This document shows positions 1-12,800 of a stretch of 64,000 nucleotides of DNA, in pieces. Source of the DNA: Apoda limacodes (taxonomy: Eukaryota > Arthropoda > Insecta > Lepidoptera > Limacodidae). The stretch spans positions 25,183,321 through 25,247,320 of the forward strand of contig OX291542.1 of NCBI GenBank assembly GCA_946406115.1, given 5' to 3'. Position 1 is the first letter of the stretch. Each line of letters begins with the position of its first letter. The notes below the pieces were generated by a model. That model saw only the letters and a list, made by a program, of their open reading frames with translations, ran no database searches and had not been told where the DNA came from. A program made the position numbers and the translations under genes.

Positions 1-839
1 AAAGCGCAGACTAATGCGCAAACTAGCGGCGCAATTAGATAGAATATTGTTAAACAAGGTTGTAGCTATTGTTCTCCTTCATCATATGTTAACTTTGAAA
101 AAAGGGTTTCGTTCGAAGAGCAAATAAAAAAATATATACCCTTAGGGCCTCAGCACACACAACAGCATCAAAAAGCGACGTCTTAATCGCTTTCCGGAAG
201 ATCGATGCAGCGACTAAGCTCTTTCGACGCCACGTTTTTTACATGGCAAGTTGTCAAAACGCGATGCAACTTCGAAACAGTCGCAAAATCACCGGTAGCC
301 GATAGTAAAAGTAAGCGTCAATTTGCTGGATTAGTGATCGTATTTGCATAAAAAGTTATAGGTATTAATTATCCCTAATTATTCCCTTTCATGTTGGTGG
401 GAGAAACGGTAGGAATAGACACTCTAGAGAGCTTAGGCTGCAAATGGCACTGCTGCGACACAGACCGAGCATGCAAGGCACGTCCCATTTTCCAAAGTGC
501 CAATTCATCAAAGCCATCGCTTAGTTGCCAGAAGTTCATATATTGACTATGCCTCAAATTAGTTTTAAGTCGTTAGATACATTTCTGAACAAAAAATAGT
601 AATGTTCTAATAGAAGAAAGCTACCTATAAGTATAAATATGTGAATAATAACTAAGTAAGAAATTTTTGTCATATGTTATGGTTTAAGTTACTGTAAGTG
701 TGCCAAAATAAATTAAAATAAATGGCGCTAGTTGGAAGTAGTCTGCGCCATAACATAAGATCTAAGAAAGCTTTCGATTAGCAGCTACCTCTTACATAAA
801 GAAAATATAAATATAGGTATGAATATAAGTTTAAGTTAC
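1..839. other. AQR intron 12 (partial), no gene seen
   Basis: This is the intron that follows the last AQR exon in the window, whose minus-strand donor reads GTAACT just below 840. The next AQR exon must lie beyond position 1. The only texture is a CpG-richer block around 150-310 in otherwise AT-rich DNA, possibly an old repeat. The short open frames here match nothing I recognise. Confidence 0.6.
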
Positions 840-3800
840 CTATCCCTTGCGTCGGTCGGACAGTGACGAGGAAGCAAACATCGTGTTTCCGTAGATTCTC
901 CCATTCGTGTTTAATTTCATTTCGGACACTGAGCGTGACAGTAACATCGGCACGCACGCGGGAGGGAGCAGTCTCTCCAATGTTTGGTTTTGCTACTTCG
1001 ACAACTGCAAAACTCTGGATAGGATGGGCCATGCGTGCCCATCCACCAAAAAATATACTGCCGTCTTCTGCTAACCTGGAAGGCGATGTTACATAAAGTA
1101 AAGATATTCTTTTTTACTTAAAATAGATTAATAAAAATATCATAAATATTTTAAATACCATGGTGCTAGTCTATAAACGGCATCTTCAATATCTTGTCTT
1201 ATCTCATCTGTAAAAAAAATATCAGTAAAATTACTTTTAATATATCTATTTTAATTTTACTAAATGAAATATATTTTAATATCATTTAAAGTTTTTAGAA
1301 CTAATATTTATCGTAATTTAGGTTAATTTTTCAAACACACAGTTATCAATTTAAAAATAACACTATAGGAATTCAAAAATAAATGACCATATTTTCTGCT
1401 TTCCTTGCAAATATTAACAAAAGTTTTAATTTGCTTAGAATTACACCATCAAGGCAATAAATAACCAAAAAGTACGCGACAAGTCAATTGAGCATTTGGA
1501 GATAAAAAAGTAAACAGTACAAGACTGAAATACAGATTTGCCCAAGAGTTGAAACGTAGTGCAAGGATTTTTTAAATTCCTTTTACTGAACTTTTGAATT
1601 CCTTAAAATTGCTTAAATTTCTATTTAATTATTTTATTTGCTTATATTAAAAAAAAATTGTTAATATTCACATAAACTTGTAGGTTTTTTTGTAATAAGA
1701 TTTATATCTTTATTGTTGTATGAAAACTCACAGGTACTTTCTAGACGGAACAAATTAAAATTCCTTAATAAATAGTCATGTAGCGTAAGAAACTGCAGAT
1801 TAAGCTTCGGCAAAGCTAGACAATTCTCCCCGCTGTAAATTTCAGTCGGTACTACGTTCTCGTCCCATATTACTTCCTCTGTGGGGTATAGAGGCATAGA
1901 ATTTAGTTCCTCCAGTTGAGATATTCGACGCTCATGTCTCGAAACCTGTTTGAAAATAAAGATTAAATAAATTACATTAATTCAAACATTTTGGATTCTT
2001 TCTGACTATATGTCAGGATTTTTTTATAGTTTGAGGCCGCGTCCGCACCGGCCGGTGGCTTATTTAGCGCCTAGAGCATGGCCGGACGGTGAGTTTAGGG
2101 GGCCTTGGGCTAATACTACTTAGATGCCCACCTAATTACTCAAAGTATATAAAAATGAGACACTAAAATATTTGATTTATATTATAATATATTATGCGTT
2201 AGTGTTATACAACCGTAAATAAATTGACATATTATAAAGCAACCTTTCTGTACTTTCCTCTGGCAAATTCTTTAATTTGCTCCTCACATTCTAGGTTCTT
2301 AGTTAAATTAACATTTATGGACAAAACGTATAAATGGTTAAGTCGTGAGTTTGACATCGCCGTTCGGTATTTATTCTCTATATATCCCATCCTGAAAAAG
2401 GAGCGCTCGGCTTTACAGCTTGTGATTGGTAAGGTTAAATTTATTTTTAACATTGTATATTATAGTTCGGGAATACTTCAACAAGCCCCGAGAGCGACAA
2501 CCCAAGCCGAAGCTCCCCCCGCGGGGAGCCCTTGAGCGTTGGGCGCTATACGGGCTGAGGCTCCTTCAGAGACTCGCCCAAAAAAGCCCGGTGAAGCAGT
2601 AATGGCTGCAACAGCCAACTGCATAGTCAGTTCAGACAAGCTTCTTTTCATAAAAAATCGTAAAAATGTCGACCCAAGACGAGTAGGACTCTGTCGACTG
2701 AAGCAAAAAAGTTTTTAATTGGATGCATTTATTGACCAAAATATTTATCCACATCATCGTGATAATAGTCAATACCCTTCCGGGAAGTTTCTTAATCATG
2801 TGTTTCATGTTTTTTTCTAGCAAATCCATTAAAAATTAAAGTTTTTTGCTACATGTCTCATATACTTGACTTCTTTGATTTAAATCCGTATGCAATTTAT
2901 CCAGTGCAACGTTTAGCGTGTCTATTTTTAACTTTTGTGCGCCGTGTACTGCAACTTTGTCTGTAGAATAATCAGAATACTTTGATGTAATGCGTCTTTT
3001 AGTTATATCACTGTAGTTAGTTTCCACATTTGTACTTAATTTTTTGGCTTTTTCTTTGTAATCCTTTAGCTTTTGATCTGATTGTTGCCTTATGTTGCTA
3101 ACAAACTATTTTAATGACACAATTAACTTATATTCTTCACAAATATCTAAATCAGAGCTCCGTATTTTTTTATTTACTGTATTAAAAATCTTTCCAAAAT
3201 TTCTTCCCGAAAAATGATCAAAATAGCAGTTTCGAGTTCTGCCTGTTTATTAAATTGCCTCTTTTCGGAAATCAGCTTATTCCTCTTCATTTTCGATAAC
3301 ACTTTTCAAAATTATTATAATATTATCATATTTATTTTTTAAAGCTTTAACAGCATCGTAGTGGCAAGACCATCTAGTCTGACAATTTCAGTTCTGTTTC
3401 ACGATTTAACAATTGCCATCTATGGGTTGAAGCAGAAAAGAAAACATATATTTTTTTTGCACTACTTCAAAAAGTTTAAGATTTCGGTTCCAAACTTCAC
3501 GGATTCTTCACCAACTAGGTTAAGAGAATGTGCAGCACTTGGCACATAATCCGCAGATTAATTTTTTGTTTTAGTAATGTTTGTACACCATTGTAGCGAC
3601 CCGCCATATTAGCAGCGTTATCGTATGACTGTCCCCTACAGTTATCCAAGGGTAATCCATTTTTTTCCTAAAAGTCTTGTTAAACATTAAATAAATGTAA
3701 GCTAGTATATACAACTTTCGTACACTTATCCCCGAAAACAGTTTCGAAGTACGACAGCTAGCTGATTGTTATGAGATAAATCTGGGGTTGAATCCATCAT

Positions 3801-6800
3801 AATCGGGTAGTATTTTGTATCGTCATTATTTATTTGATTTATAATCTGTTTGATTACTTATTCTCTCATGATCTCAATAATTTTTATAGATATAGAAAGA
3901 TAGGAAACCTATAACCAAACAACCCCGTCCGAACATGCTAGCGACAACTAACCAGCCTGAATTAGACTCTGCCATCCCTACCCAAAAGACCACACAAAGC
4001 CCTAGACCAATACCTGCCCAAACACCCCATCCCCCAAAGTCATTTGCAGAAGCAGCTGCTACGACAATTCCTACAACTGATTCCCACTCACAGGCAAACT
4101 ACAACTTACTCCAAGACATACTCACAAAACAAAGTGAGAAAATGGACACCCTATTACAACAAATAAGCCAACTTGTAGGGCTTATAACTAGTCTCGTCAT
4201 TAAGTTGTCATGATGGCTTCCTTACGGATAGCTACCTGGAACATTAACGGCCTAGCACCCAACACAAACGAACTAGAAATGTTTATCAACTCCAACAACC
4301 TAGATATCGTCTAAATATCTGAATCCCATGTTTCATCAAAAAGTAGAATTAACCTGCCCAACTTCTGCACATATCTGACTCCTCACCCTGATGGTAAAGC
4401 CCATGCTGGAACTGCTATTGTTTTCAAAAACAGCATTAAACATTGCGCTCTTAACCCGTATGGCAGTATACAAGCAACAAATGTACAGATTGAAGACAAA
4501 ATGGGTGCTATAAATCTATCTGCTGTGTATTGCCCACCTAAGCACAAAATTAGTGAGTCCATGTTCTCACACTACTTGGAGGCACTTGGCAACCGTTTTA
4601 TAGCTGGAGGGGACTGGAACGCTATGCATGAATCGTGGGGCTCGAGAACAACTGTCACTCGAGGACGCAAAGTAAAAAAATGCGTTGACAGAAAACACCT
4701 GCTAACCATATCAACTGGTGAACCAACCTATTGGCCTTTAGATCCTCACAAGTTGCCTGACTTGCTAGATTTTTTCATTACCAAAAATATTGGAAAGTTG
4801 TATACCACAATTGAAGCAAATCTAGATGGATCATCCGACCACACTCCTGTCATACTAAATATAAGCTCTTCAATAGTCACAACCAAAAATGGCTACGAAT
4901 CTCTATGCAATCACAGAACTGATTGGGAATGCTACCAAGAATAACTTAATGAGAATATTAACCTCAAAGTTCCACTGAAAACTTCTGAAGACATTGACAA
5001 GGCCACTGTATACATCACAAACCTTGTTCAAAACGCTGCTTGGGCAAACACCCCAGCGTAAAATTGCGGAAAAACGACGACTAAGAAGAATATGGCAGCA
5101 GTCCCGTTGTCCCTCTGACAAAACCCGCCTCAATCGTGCCATCAAGGAACTTAAATGCTTACTAAACACTCAGCCAATGAAACATTGAAGAGAAAGCTGG
5201 AGAATATGTCACCTAATGGCCGTGGAGAGCACAATTTGTGGAAAATAACAAGAGATACAAAACAACCCCAACAGTTTTCTCATCCAGTCAGAACTGGTAA
5301 TAAATGGACACGAACAGATGATCAAAAATCGGAAGCTTTTGCTACCTACCTAGAATCTGTATTTTAACCTAACGCTCCTGTTGGTGATGATGATAAGGAG
5401 ATAGACCAAATCCTCAGTCAGGACTTTCAGCTATGTCCCTTAATATCAATGACAACTCCCACTGAAGTAACTAGAGAGATAGCAAAGATGGATCCGAACA
5501 AAGCCCCTGGATACGACCTTATAATTCCCCAGATTCTAAAGGCTTTGCCTAGGAAATGAATTGTGTTTCTTACAATTCTGTTTAATGCTATTTTCAGACT
5601 AAACTATTTCCCTCAACTGTGGAAAGTCTCACTGATTACCATGATCCTCGAGCCTGGGAAGCCAGCCAGTGAAATTTCGTCCTATAGGCCTATTAGCCTC
5701 TCTCCTGTTCTCTCAAAACTTTCTCCTAAGACTTAACAAATGCCTTAGTGAAGTGGACATCATTCCCCACCACCAATTTGGTTTCCGTAAACAACACTCT
5801 ACAACTGAGCAAATGCACAGGGTTTACCACAGTATTCGGCAGTGTCTGGAGAAGAAAGAGTACTGCTCAGCTGCTTTTGACAGAGTCTTGCACAGAGGCT
5901 TGTTGTGCAAATTAAAAAAATATTTGCCTCACTCAATATTTCCTGTTGTTCAATCTTACTTGGCTGACAGATGGTTTCAAATAAAGCAGGGTGAATCCAG
6001 ATCCACTCTCCGAAAAATCTTAGCTGGAGTACCTCTGGGATCTGTGCTTGGACCAGTGCTATACAACATTTTTAAGTGTGATCTTCCTCAACTATCGTCT
6101 ATGATTAGTGTTGCCACTTTTGCTGATGATACAGCCTTTCTCTCTTGTAACAAGGACCCCGTACAGGCGAGCCGCGAACTGCAAAACCAGCTCAAAATAA
6201 CACAAACTTGGTTACAAAAGTGGAGAATAAAGGCAAGTGCTTCGAAATCTAATCACATAACATTCACCTTACGGAAAGGATTATGTCCGCCAGTTAAACT
6301 AGGAGAAGACACACTTCCTCAAACTCATTGTGTTAAATACTTGGGTTTCCACTTGGATCAACGGCTCACATGGAGAGACCACATAAACACGAAGCGAGAC
6401 AAAATCAACCTTCGTTTTAGGAATCTCCTTTGGCTCCTCGGAAAACAATCTGTATTGTCACTGACTAACAAACTGCTCATTTACAATGCTGTTATAAAAC
6501 CAATCTGGACCTATGGCATACTAATGTGGTCCAGTGCAAGCAAGTCAAACGTTGAGCGCCTACAGAGAACCCAAAACAACATTTTAAGAGTGATTGCAGG
6601 AGCTCCCTGGTATGCCCGGAACAAGGAAATCTACTCTTATCTTGAAATCCCAACTATCTCTGAGGAAATAGAGCGTTACAAAATAAACTACAAGGATCGG
6701 CTCACTGTTCATCCTAATCCTCTCACTAAAATGTTGCTCCAGCCCAACAAATTTAAGAGACTTAAAAGGGCAAATGTACTGCCTTAAATATTGAATATGG

Positions 6801-9800
6801 GACATTGGCCTCATACTTCTAAAAACGTCAACTGCATCCCAACATATTTGATTATAGTCTTACGACTGATGGCAAATTATAAATGGAAAAAAAAAAAAAA
6901 TACACTGTTTTAGATAAATATGATATTTCCGACTTTGGTCGCAGCTCTCGGTGCTCTATATGTTCTTGCAAGAATGGGTCGAACTCTGCCTTTTGCTCTG
7001 CATTAAAACAATATACGTTCCGTTTGAAAGAGATGCATACCGGGAGTTCCGGGTTGCCAACCCGTAGACGTCACTTACACATTCAATCTGGATCACGATC
7101 TACAGCTACATTCCTCCAAAACTCTTTTTCTTTCTATCCTACTAGTTATAAATAATTAATAACACTTAATAAAAATGATAAATAATGGTACTTATAAATA
7201 ATTCTAGAAAGATACAGAGTCTGAGAGGAAAACAGCGGAGCACGATTGAGATGAATGTGTAATGGCAGCCGAACATTTTAACTGTCTGTTTAAAGGACTA
7301 ACACCTGAACGTAGACTTGAATAAAATGAATTGAATGGGTTTGATTAAACGTAGGATTCGCAGGGCTGCTAACCATACAATCTGTTTAATTTAATAAAAT
7401 TATGGAACCTTTCACTTTTTTAACGTCTATTTTTGACTATGACTTGACTTAGCAAGGGGCCCCTTGAATCCATGGGGCCCTGGGCTGAAGCCCAAAAAGC
7501 CATATGGTAGATCAACCCTGGCCTAAAGGTTAGATACACCCCTGGTAAGTCACTAGGATTAATACTTGGTGGCTTGCTTATCGCCTTGCTGGGCGCCTCG
7601 AACCAAACATGACAGCCACGCACTGCGCCTGCGTGGCTAGACATTTTTTTACTTAGATACACACCAAGCAGTAAACTAGGCGTCCAGCAAAGCACCTAGC
7701 GAAGCGCTAAGCTTACCGCCTAGCTAGTCGCCTGACATGTAGCTAGTTTACAATTCTCCTTGAACATGTAACCCGGCTACCATCTTACCTCTAGGCGCTA
7801 AGAAAGCCACCGGCCGTTGCGGATGCGGCCTAAGACAATGATGAAAAATTAGTATTTTTGTGTAAAACCAATTGAATAAGAACTTCCGTCTTACCCATTT
7901 TCCTACCATAATGGAAGTGCTTGTAATTGTTGCATTTCAGATTGAAAGATGTAAATTGGATGGCTTTATATTGTATTGTGTTGATTAGTTTACATTTTTT
8001 TGGCTTTAAATTATGTTGTCTTTAATTTCAATATTTATACTAATTCAATTAGCCAGTTATAATGGAGTTTGGGGATTTTTGCACTTCACATGCTAGTTAT
8101 AATATAGTTGCCAACCATGTCGTTTAAAAAAAAAGTGTATTTCATATGTTTTAGCGGCAATTTGTGTGTTTTCCGAGAAAAAGGTGAGTGATGCAAGGAA
8201 AAAGAGTAAACGGAAGAAAGTGACCTAAAGCGAAATAATCTTCGCTAACTAGCGAACTAGTTACCAATAATTCTTCGAGAAACTCCTTATCCAGTCGATG
8301 CCAAGGTGCTTCGTCTTTTTTATCGTCAGGAGGAACGAGATTCAAGTATGTGGCGATTGCACGTAGTGCTTTATCGCTGTGAAAATAAATAAGATTTTGT
8401 AAAAGGCGTTAGTTACACAAGAAAATAGGTTTATTAGTATATATAGGTACTTTGCTACAGCAATAAAACTATCCAAATGAATTCACTTTCACTGTATATT
8501 TATTTAGGTTATAAAAAGAACCAATGAAGGTATCTACTACATTAAGTTTATTTACATTAAGTTTAATGTAGTAGTCAAGTGCGTGTCGTAAACGAATTAA
8601 CTAAGAAATCCGTAGTATGAGAATTATTGCAGACTTCGGAAAAACATAAACAGATTTTGTTCAAAACAATTGTTGTTGGAAGTATTTATAAAGCTCTGTT
8701 ACAATGATTCATTTTAGAACACATAACATGATTGAAAAGTTGTTAGAGCAGGGAGGTATCGAACTACATCCCCACACAATGGGATGCGCGGAAAAAATAT
8801 TTTTAATTATCAGGCTGTGACCTACAGACAGACGGTCATAGCGCCAAATAGAAAAAACAGAATTGCTATCTGGCTAGAGATAATTTCACAGTATTTACAG
8901 AAAAAATATGTACCCACCTCAGATTTCCAAAGTGTTTTTGCAAGGATTCTCTAGTGTCTACACTTGCAACATTTGCAAGAGCAAACATGCGTAGATCAGG
9001 AAACTTTGCAAACGCTGCTTTCTGTAACACGTAATATTTTCAATGTTTTGTATAAATCTATTTTAATCTGTTTAGGTTTATAAATATATTTAAATCAAGC
9101 AGCAGTTCTTAGCAGTATAAATTGGATAATTAGGATTACTCATATGTAAATATTATTCGAAATAACTAATTGAAACTATTCACATTGACCAATTAAAAAC
9201 AATATCACAGTGTTAGTGCATGAAAGAAAGAGGAAATAGACTGTTGATTGGTAAAGATACACAAGTTTTCCCGAAATTTTTGCAGTCAATAATTGTATAA
9301 CTAAAAAGTACCGATATATTTTTTTTAATTTTGAAAGTGATTACTTAGATTAGTGACCTTCATTTTACCTGTAAAGAAGTAATTCTTGAATAATGTAGTA
9401 AAGTCATATCTCGGTCTGCCATCGGGTCTCCAGTCTCGTCACTAATTTCGAATCGTGCATAGAACTTCAACATATGAAGGAGCTGCAAGGAAATATAAAT
9501 AATATTACTTGCGAATATTATTGACCGTGCTTAAAATCTTAGTAAAAATCGGCCAAGTGCGAGTCGGACTCGCGCACGAAGGGTTCTGTACCATTATCTG
9601 TAAGAACGGCAAAAAAATTATGTTTGTTGTATGGGAGCCCACTTGAATATTTATTTTATTACGTTTTTTAGTATTTGTTGTTATAGCGGCAACAGAAATA
9701 CATCCTCTGTGAAAACTTCAATTGTCTAACTACACGGTTCATGAGATACAGCCCGGTCACAGACGGACGGACGGACAGCGGAGTCTTAGTAATAGGGTTG

Positions 9801-12800
9801 GGTTTGGGTACGGAACCTTAAAAACGATTTCGTCTCGATGAAATTTATTTATTACTATTTATTTATTAAACAAAACTTATTAAAGTTTCATAGCCTAAAG
9901 GCACACTACACGAACTCGCATAAACTTAGTAAGGTATTTGGACGAGCACGGAGTTCACATGTTGCATAAGGTACTTAAATACTTAACAGATATCAGTATA
10001 AATATAAGAAAATAAAAAAACCATAAATATACATAATAGAATAAAGTACAGGTACATATATTTTAGAGTAGATAGGTATATGTATGTAGGTTTACTAAGA
10101 TGTTAAGATAATATTAACAATGTTTTGAATGAAGCCGTTACCCATCCAAGAAGTATATAGATTAAATTGAAATACTTACATATATTATTTCTTAAACAAA
10201 ATGGTAATAAATAATGTATGTGTGTATGTACACACATATACACATGCATACATGGATGTGTGTGTGTATATGTAGGCATATATACATATCTATATCATAT
10301 GAGTACCTAAATGTGAACGAGAGCTACAGCCGACAAACTGTTACGCAGTTTGGCAGATATTTATATATGTACACGATGATTTGTTTAAGATGAAATAAAA
10401 TTAAAAAAAAAACACGCAGGTAGACAAAACCCAGACCACTAAGTATTAAAAAGCCTAGTATTTCCTTAATATATGACGGAGGTAGAAAGACTATAACGGC
10501 GATGCCCAGAATGACCTACAGGTTATTCTGGTTGCCTATAATACATGACTCCAATCTTGACATACATGACTCCAATCTTACTATTGTTATATAAAACACT
10601 TCCGTCGTGAAGTTGGTTGTGAATTTTGCAGTTATTTGCTAGCGGTCTGCAGGCTCCGCAACAATGGAAGTTCGTCTTCGATGGCACTCTACTTAAAGTT
10701 TACTTAAAGTTAAAACAACCATTAGAGAAACCTTTTAAAGAATCATTTTCACACAAAAGTAAACAGTGTCATTAAGATTTGTCAACAGTAAACTTAATAT
10801 TTAAAGATATGAAGTAGAAAGTATAAAGAAGAAGTGTTTGAAACATAGAATAATTCAAGACTTTTATTCTCTTTGAACTGATATAGTTGAAAATCAATTC
10901 CAATGTGAACAATCTAATATCATGTTGGTTATAACGTGGCTAGTTAAGTGGCCGCTAACTATAGCTTTTACCGACAGTGAAGCGATGTGCTTGTGACTTC
11001 GCATGACGTGTCGAAGTATTCACGAAGGTGTGGCTACATACATACATCGCGCAGGGTTTGCGACGATTTTTCGACATTTCACAACACGCAGTGTGGCCAA
11101 GCACTTTTGCCGTAGGCTGAAGTTTCTTCGCACGAATGTTATCGCGATGTGTGTGGCCTAGGCATTACACATAACCTTTACATACTTTATTAATATCTAT
11201 TAAAAACATATAAGGAATATAGGAAAATACTGTGATCGATGAGGGAATTTTCAGGTTCAGCAACCCTATGTACGGTAGCCGGCCGCTCTACGAACGAGCC
11301 ACAAAGCTCACATCTAACGCCATTAAATAAATCTAATACTTGTTATCTTCCCGAAAGCCGAACTGTTAGCGAAGGACCACACGAAATACTTAAATAAGTG
11401 TATCATATAGGACAAAAATGTAAATAATTTAAATTAAGGATTTTTTTGGTAAATAAAGTCGTATTCAGACACAAACGGTAACGCAAAAACTTTATATTTA
11501 AGTAATTTATTAGTAATTTTGTAAGATTATTGTAAGTAATATCTATACATATAATAAAATGGTAGGAAAGTCAAAACTGTACATTGTTACACTGTACAAA
11601 AATATAGTTTTTAGAATTTTTGTCTGTTTGTCTATATGTATGTCCGGGAAACTCAAAAAGTACTGCATGGATTTTCTTCAAATACTAGAAAACACCCAGA
11701 CTCAAGACAAACACAAAATGTTTTGTCTTGTCCGGGAATCGAACCCACGCCCCTTAATTTAGCAGTCGAGTCATTTCCTACTGAGCCGCACGGAGCCGGT
11801 TCAACGCAACGTAGCAGTTGATAAAGTAGGTTTGCAACGTCCGGCTCAGGATAATTATTATCCAACTGTCAAGTTTAATTATTTACACTCCCATAGATGT
11901 CAGTGTAAAAATTAACTGTCAAAGTCCAATTCCGAAACTGGTAGAAAATCATCTTTACCGGGCGATAATCACTAGGCATAGAATTGGACCGTAGCCTTAG
12001 ATTAATAATTTGAATACCGAAATTAAAAATTGGTAGCAGCAGCAATAGACTCCATTTCCATCTTGAACACTCGCCGCTTAATCGGACGATCAATGCTAAA
12101 ATGATCTTTGCCAATTGTTAAGAGGAGTCAGGGGTAATAATTTCGTTCAGCGATCATAAAATTATGCCTTCAAAATCACCAATACTAACTAACGTTGTAT
12201 TTCCTTAAAAATATTTTTAGATAAGATCGATTTATCGTTTACTGCAATGAATCGATTCCTCAAATCACATCACTAGTCAAAAGTATACGAACGAACGATA
12301 TGAATTGTTTTTGTTTGTTGTCAGTTAAGCACTGTGCAAAATTCATTTTTTATTTCTATTTATGACTCAAACAAATCAAATTGTAATATAGTAACATTAA
12401 TACCAATGATTAGCTATTTAATAATCCCTACTTATAAAGATGAAATTCGTGTCAGCTTTATGTTTACAGTTGTTTGTATGTTTGCCGACAAAGTTACTTG
12501 CGGAAGTAGAAGATGACTTGAACAAAGTATCTGAGAGGCAATATGCCGTAAAAATAAACAAATGTTGTGAAGTAGAGGAGCTGAAAGTTGGTTACGTTGG
12601 AAGTTGTTTATTAGCTAAAGAATATAACCAAAGTAAGATTATACTTTTTTTTATTTAAAGATTGCGCAAACTTTCATGTATTTTCAAGTTTAATGATGAC
12701 TAATCGGTTAATATATTTAAACTATAAATTGTGGTTTAAGTAGGATTTTTATAAGGATGTCTTAAGGAATATGGGTCAATTTCTTTCAGTGAAATCAAAT

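Larger units (their letters stand above)
3896..6899 (+). mobile_element. Decayed Jockey-type non-LTR retrotransposon (LINE A), 5'-truncated
   Basis: A 5'-truncated LINE keeping the end of ORF1, a broken ORF2 with endonuclease and reverse transcriptase regions, a short 3' UTR and a run of A residues at about 6886-6899. It interrupts the hAT transposase precisely: the minus-strand frame reads ...[11 protein letters not shown] down to 6900 and resumes with IIEIMRE below 3895. The 5' boundary is inferred from that break. The target duplication could not be made out. Confidence 0.85.
2033..7832 (-). mobile_element. hAT-type DNA transposon with long inverted ends, split by LINE insertions
   Basis: The outer ends form an inverted repeat of about 43 bp. 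The left arm (2034-2076) and the reverse complement of the right arm (7789-7831) agree at about 39 of 43 positions, including AGGCCGC and CGGCCGGTGGCTT. Between them, on the minus strand, lie remnants of an hAT transposase of the DUF4371/dimerisation-domain type. The body is interrupted by a 3-kb Jockey-type LINE (3896-6899) and by a 150-bp LINE tail (2486-2635). The stretch 7540-7790 carries repeated CCTAGC/CGCCTAG-like subterminal motifs. No convincing target duplication was found, so the outer ends might belong to a host MITE into which the hAT inserted. The whole structure lies in AQR intron 9 (1946-8264). Flanking 7833-8264 holds only plain intron. Confidence 0.65.
9825..12439. other. AQR intron 6, region upstream of the nested receptor
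   Basis: AT-rich DNA without genes. It contains an imperfect TG/CA microsatellite (10211-10320), a CpG-containing repeat-like block (10925-11165) and a tRNA-type SINE (11680-11830). The promoter of the receptor gene should lie shortly before 12440, but no TATA or initiator element stands out. Confidence 0.5.

Noticed and set aside
781..840. YVRG-like residues in frame after AQR exon 12
   Set aside because: The stretch LYVRGSC resembles a later AQR motif, but the intervening residues are low-complexity Leu/Tyr and a stop follows. A GTAACT donor at 839 explains the exon end, so this looks like chance.
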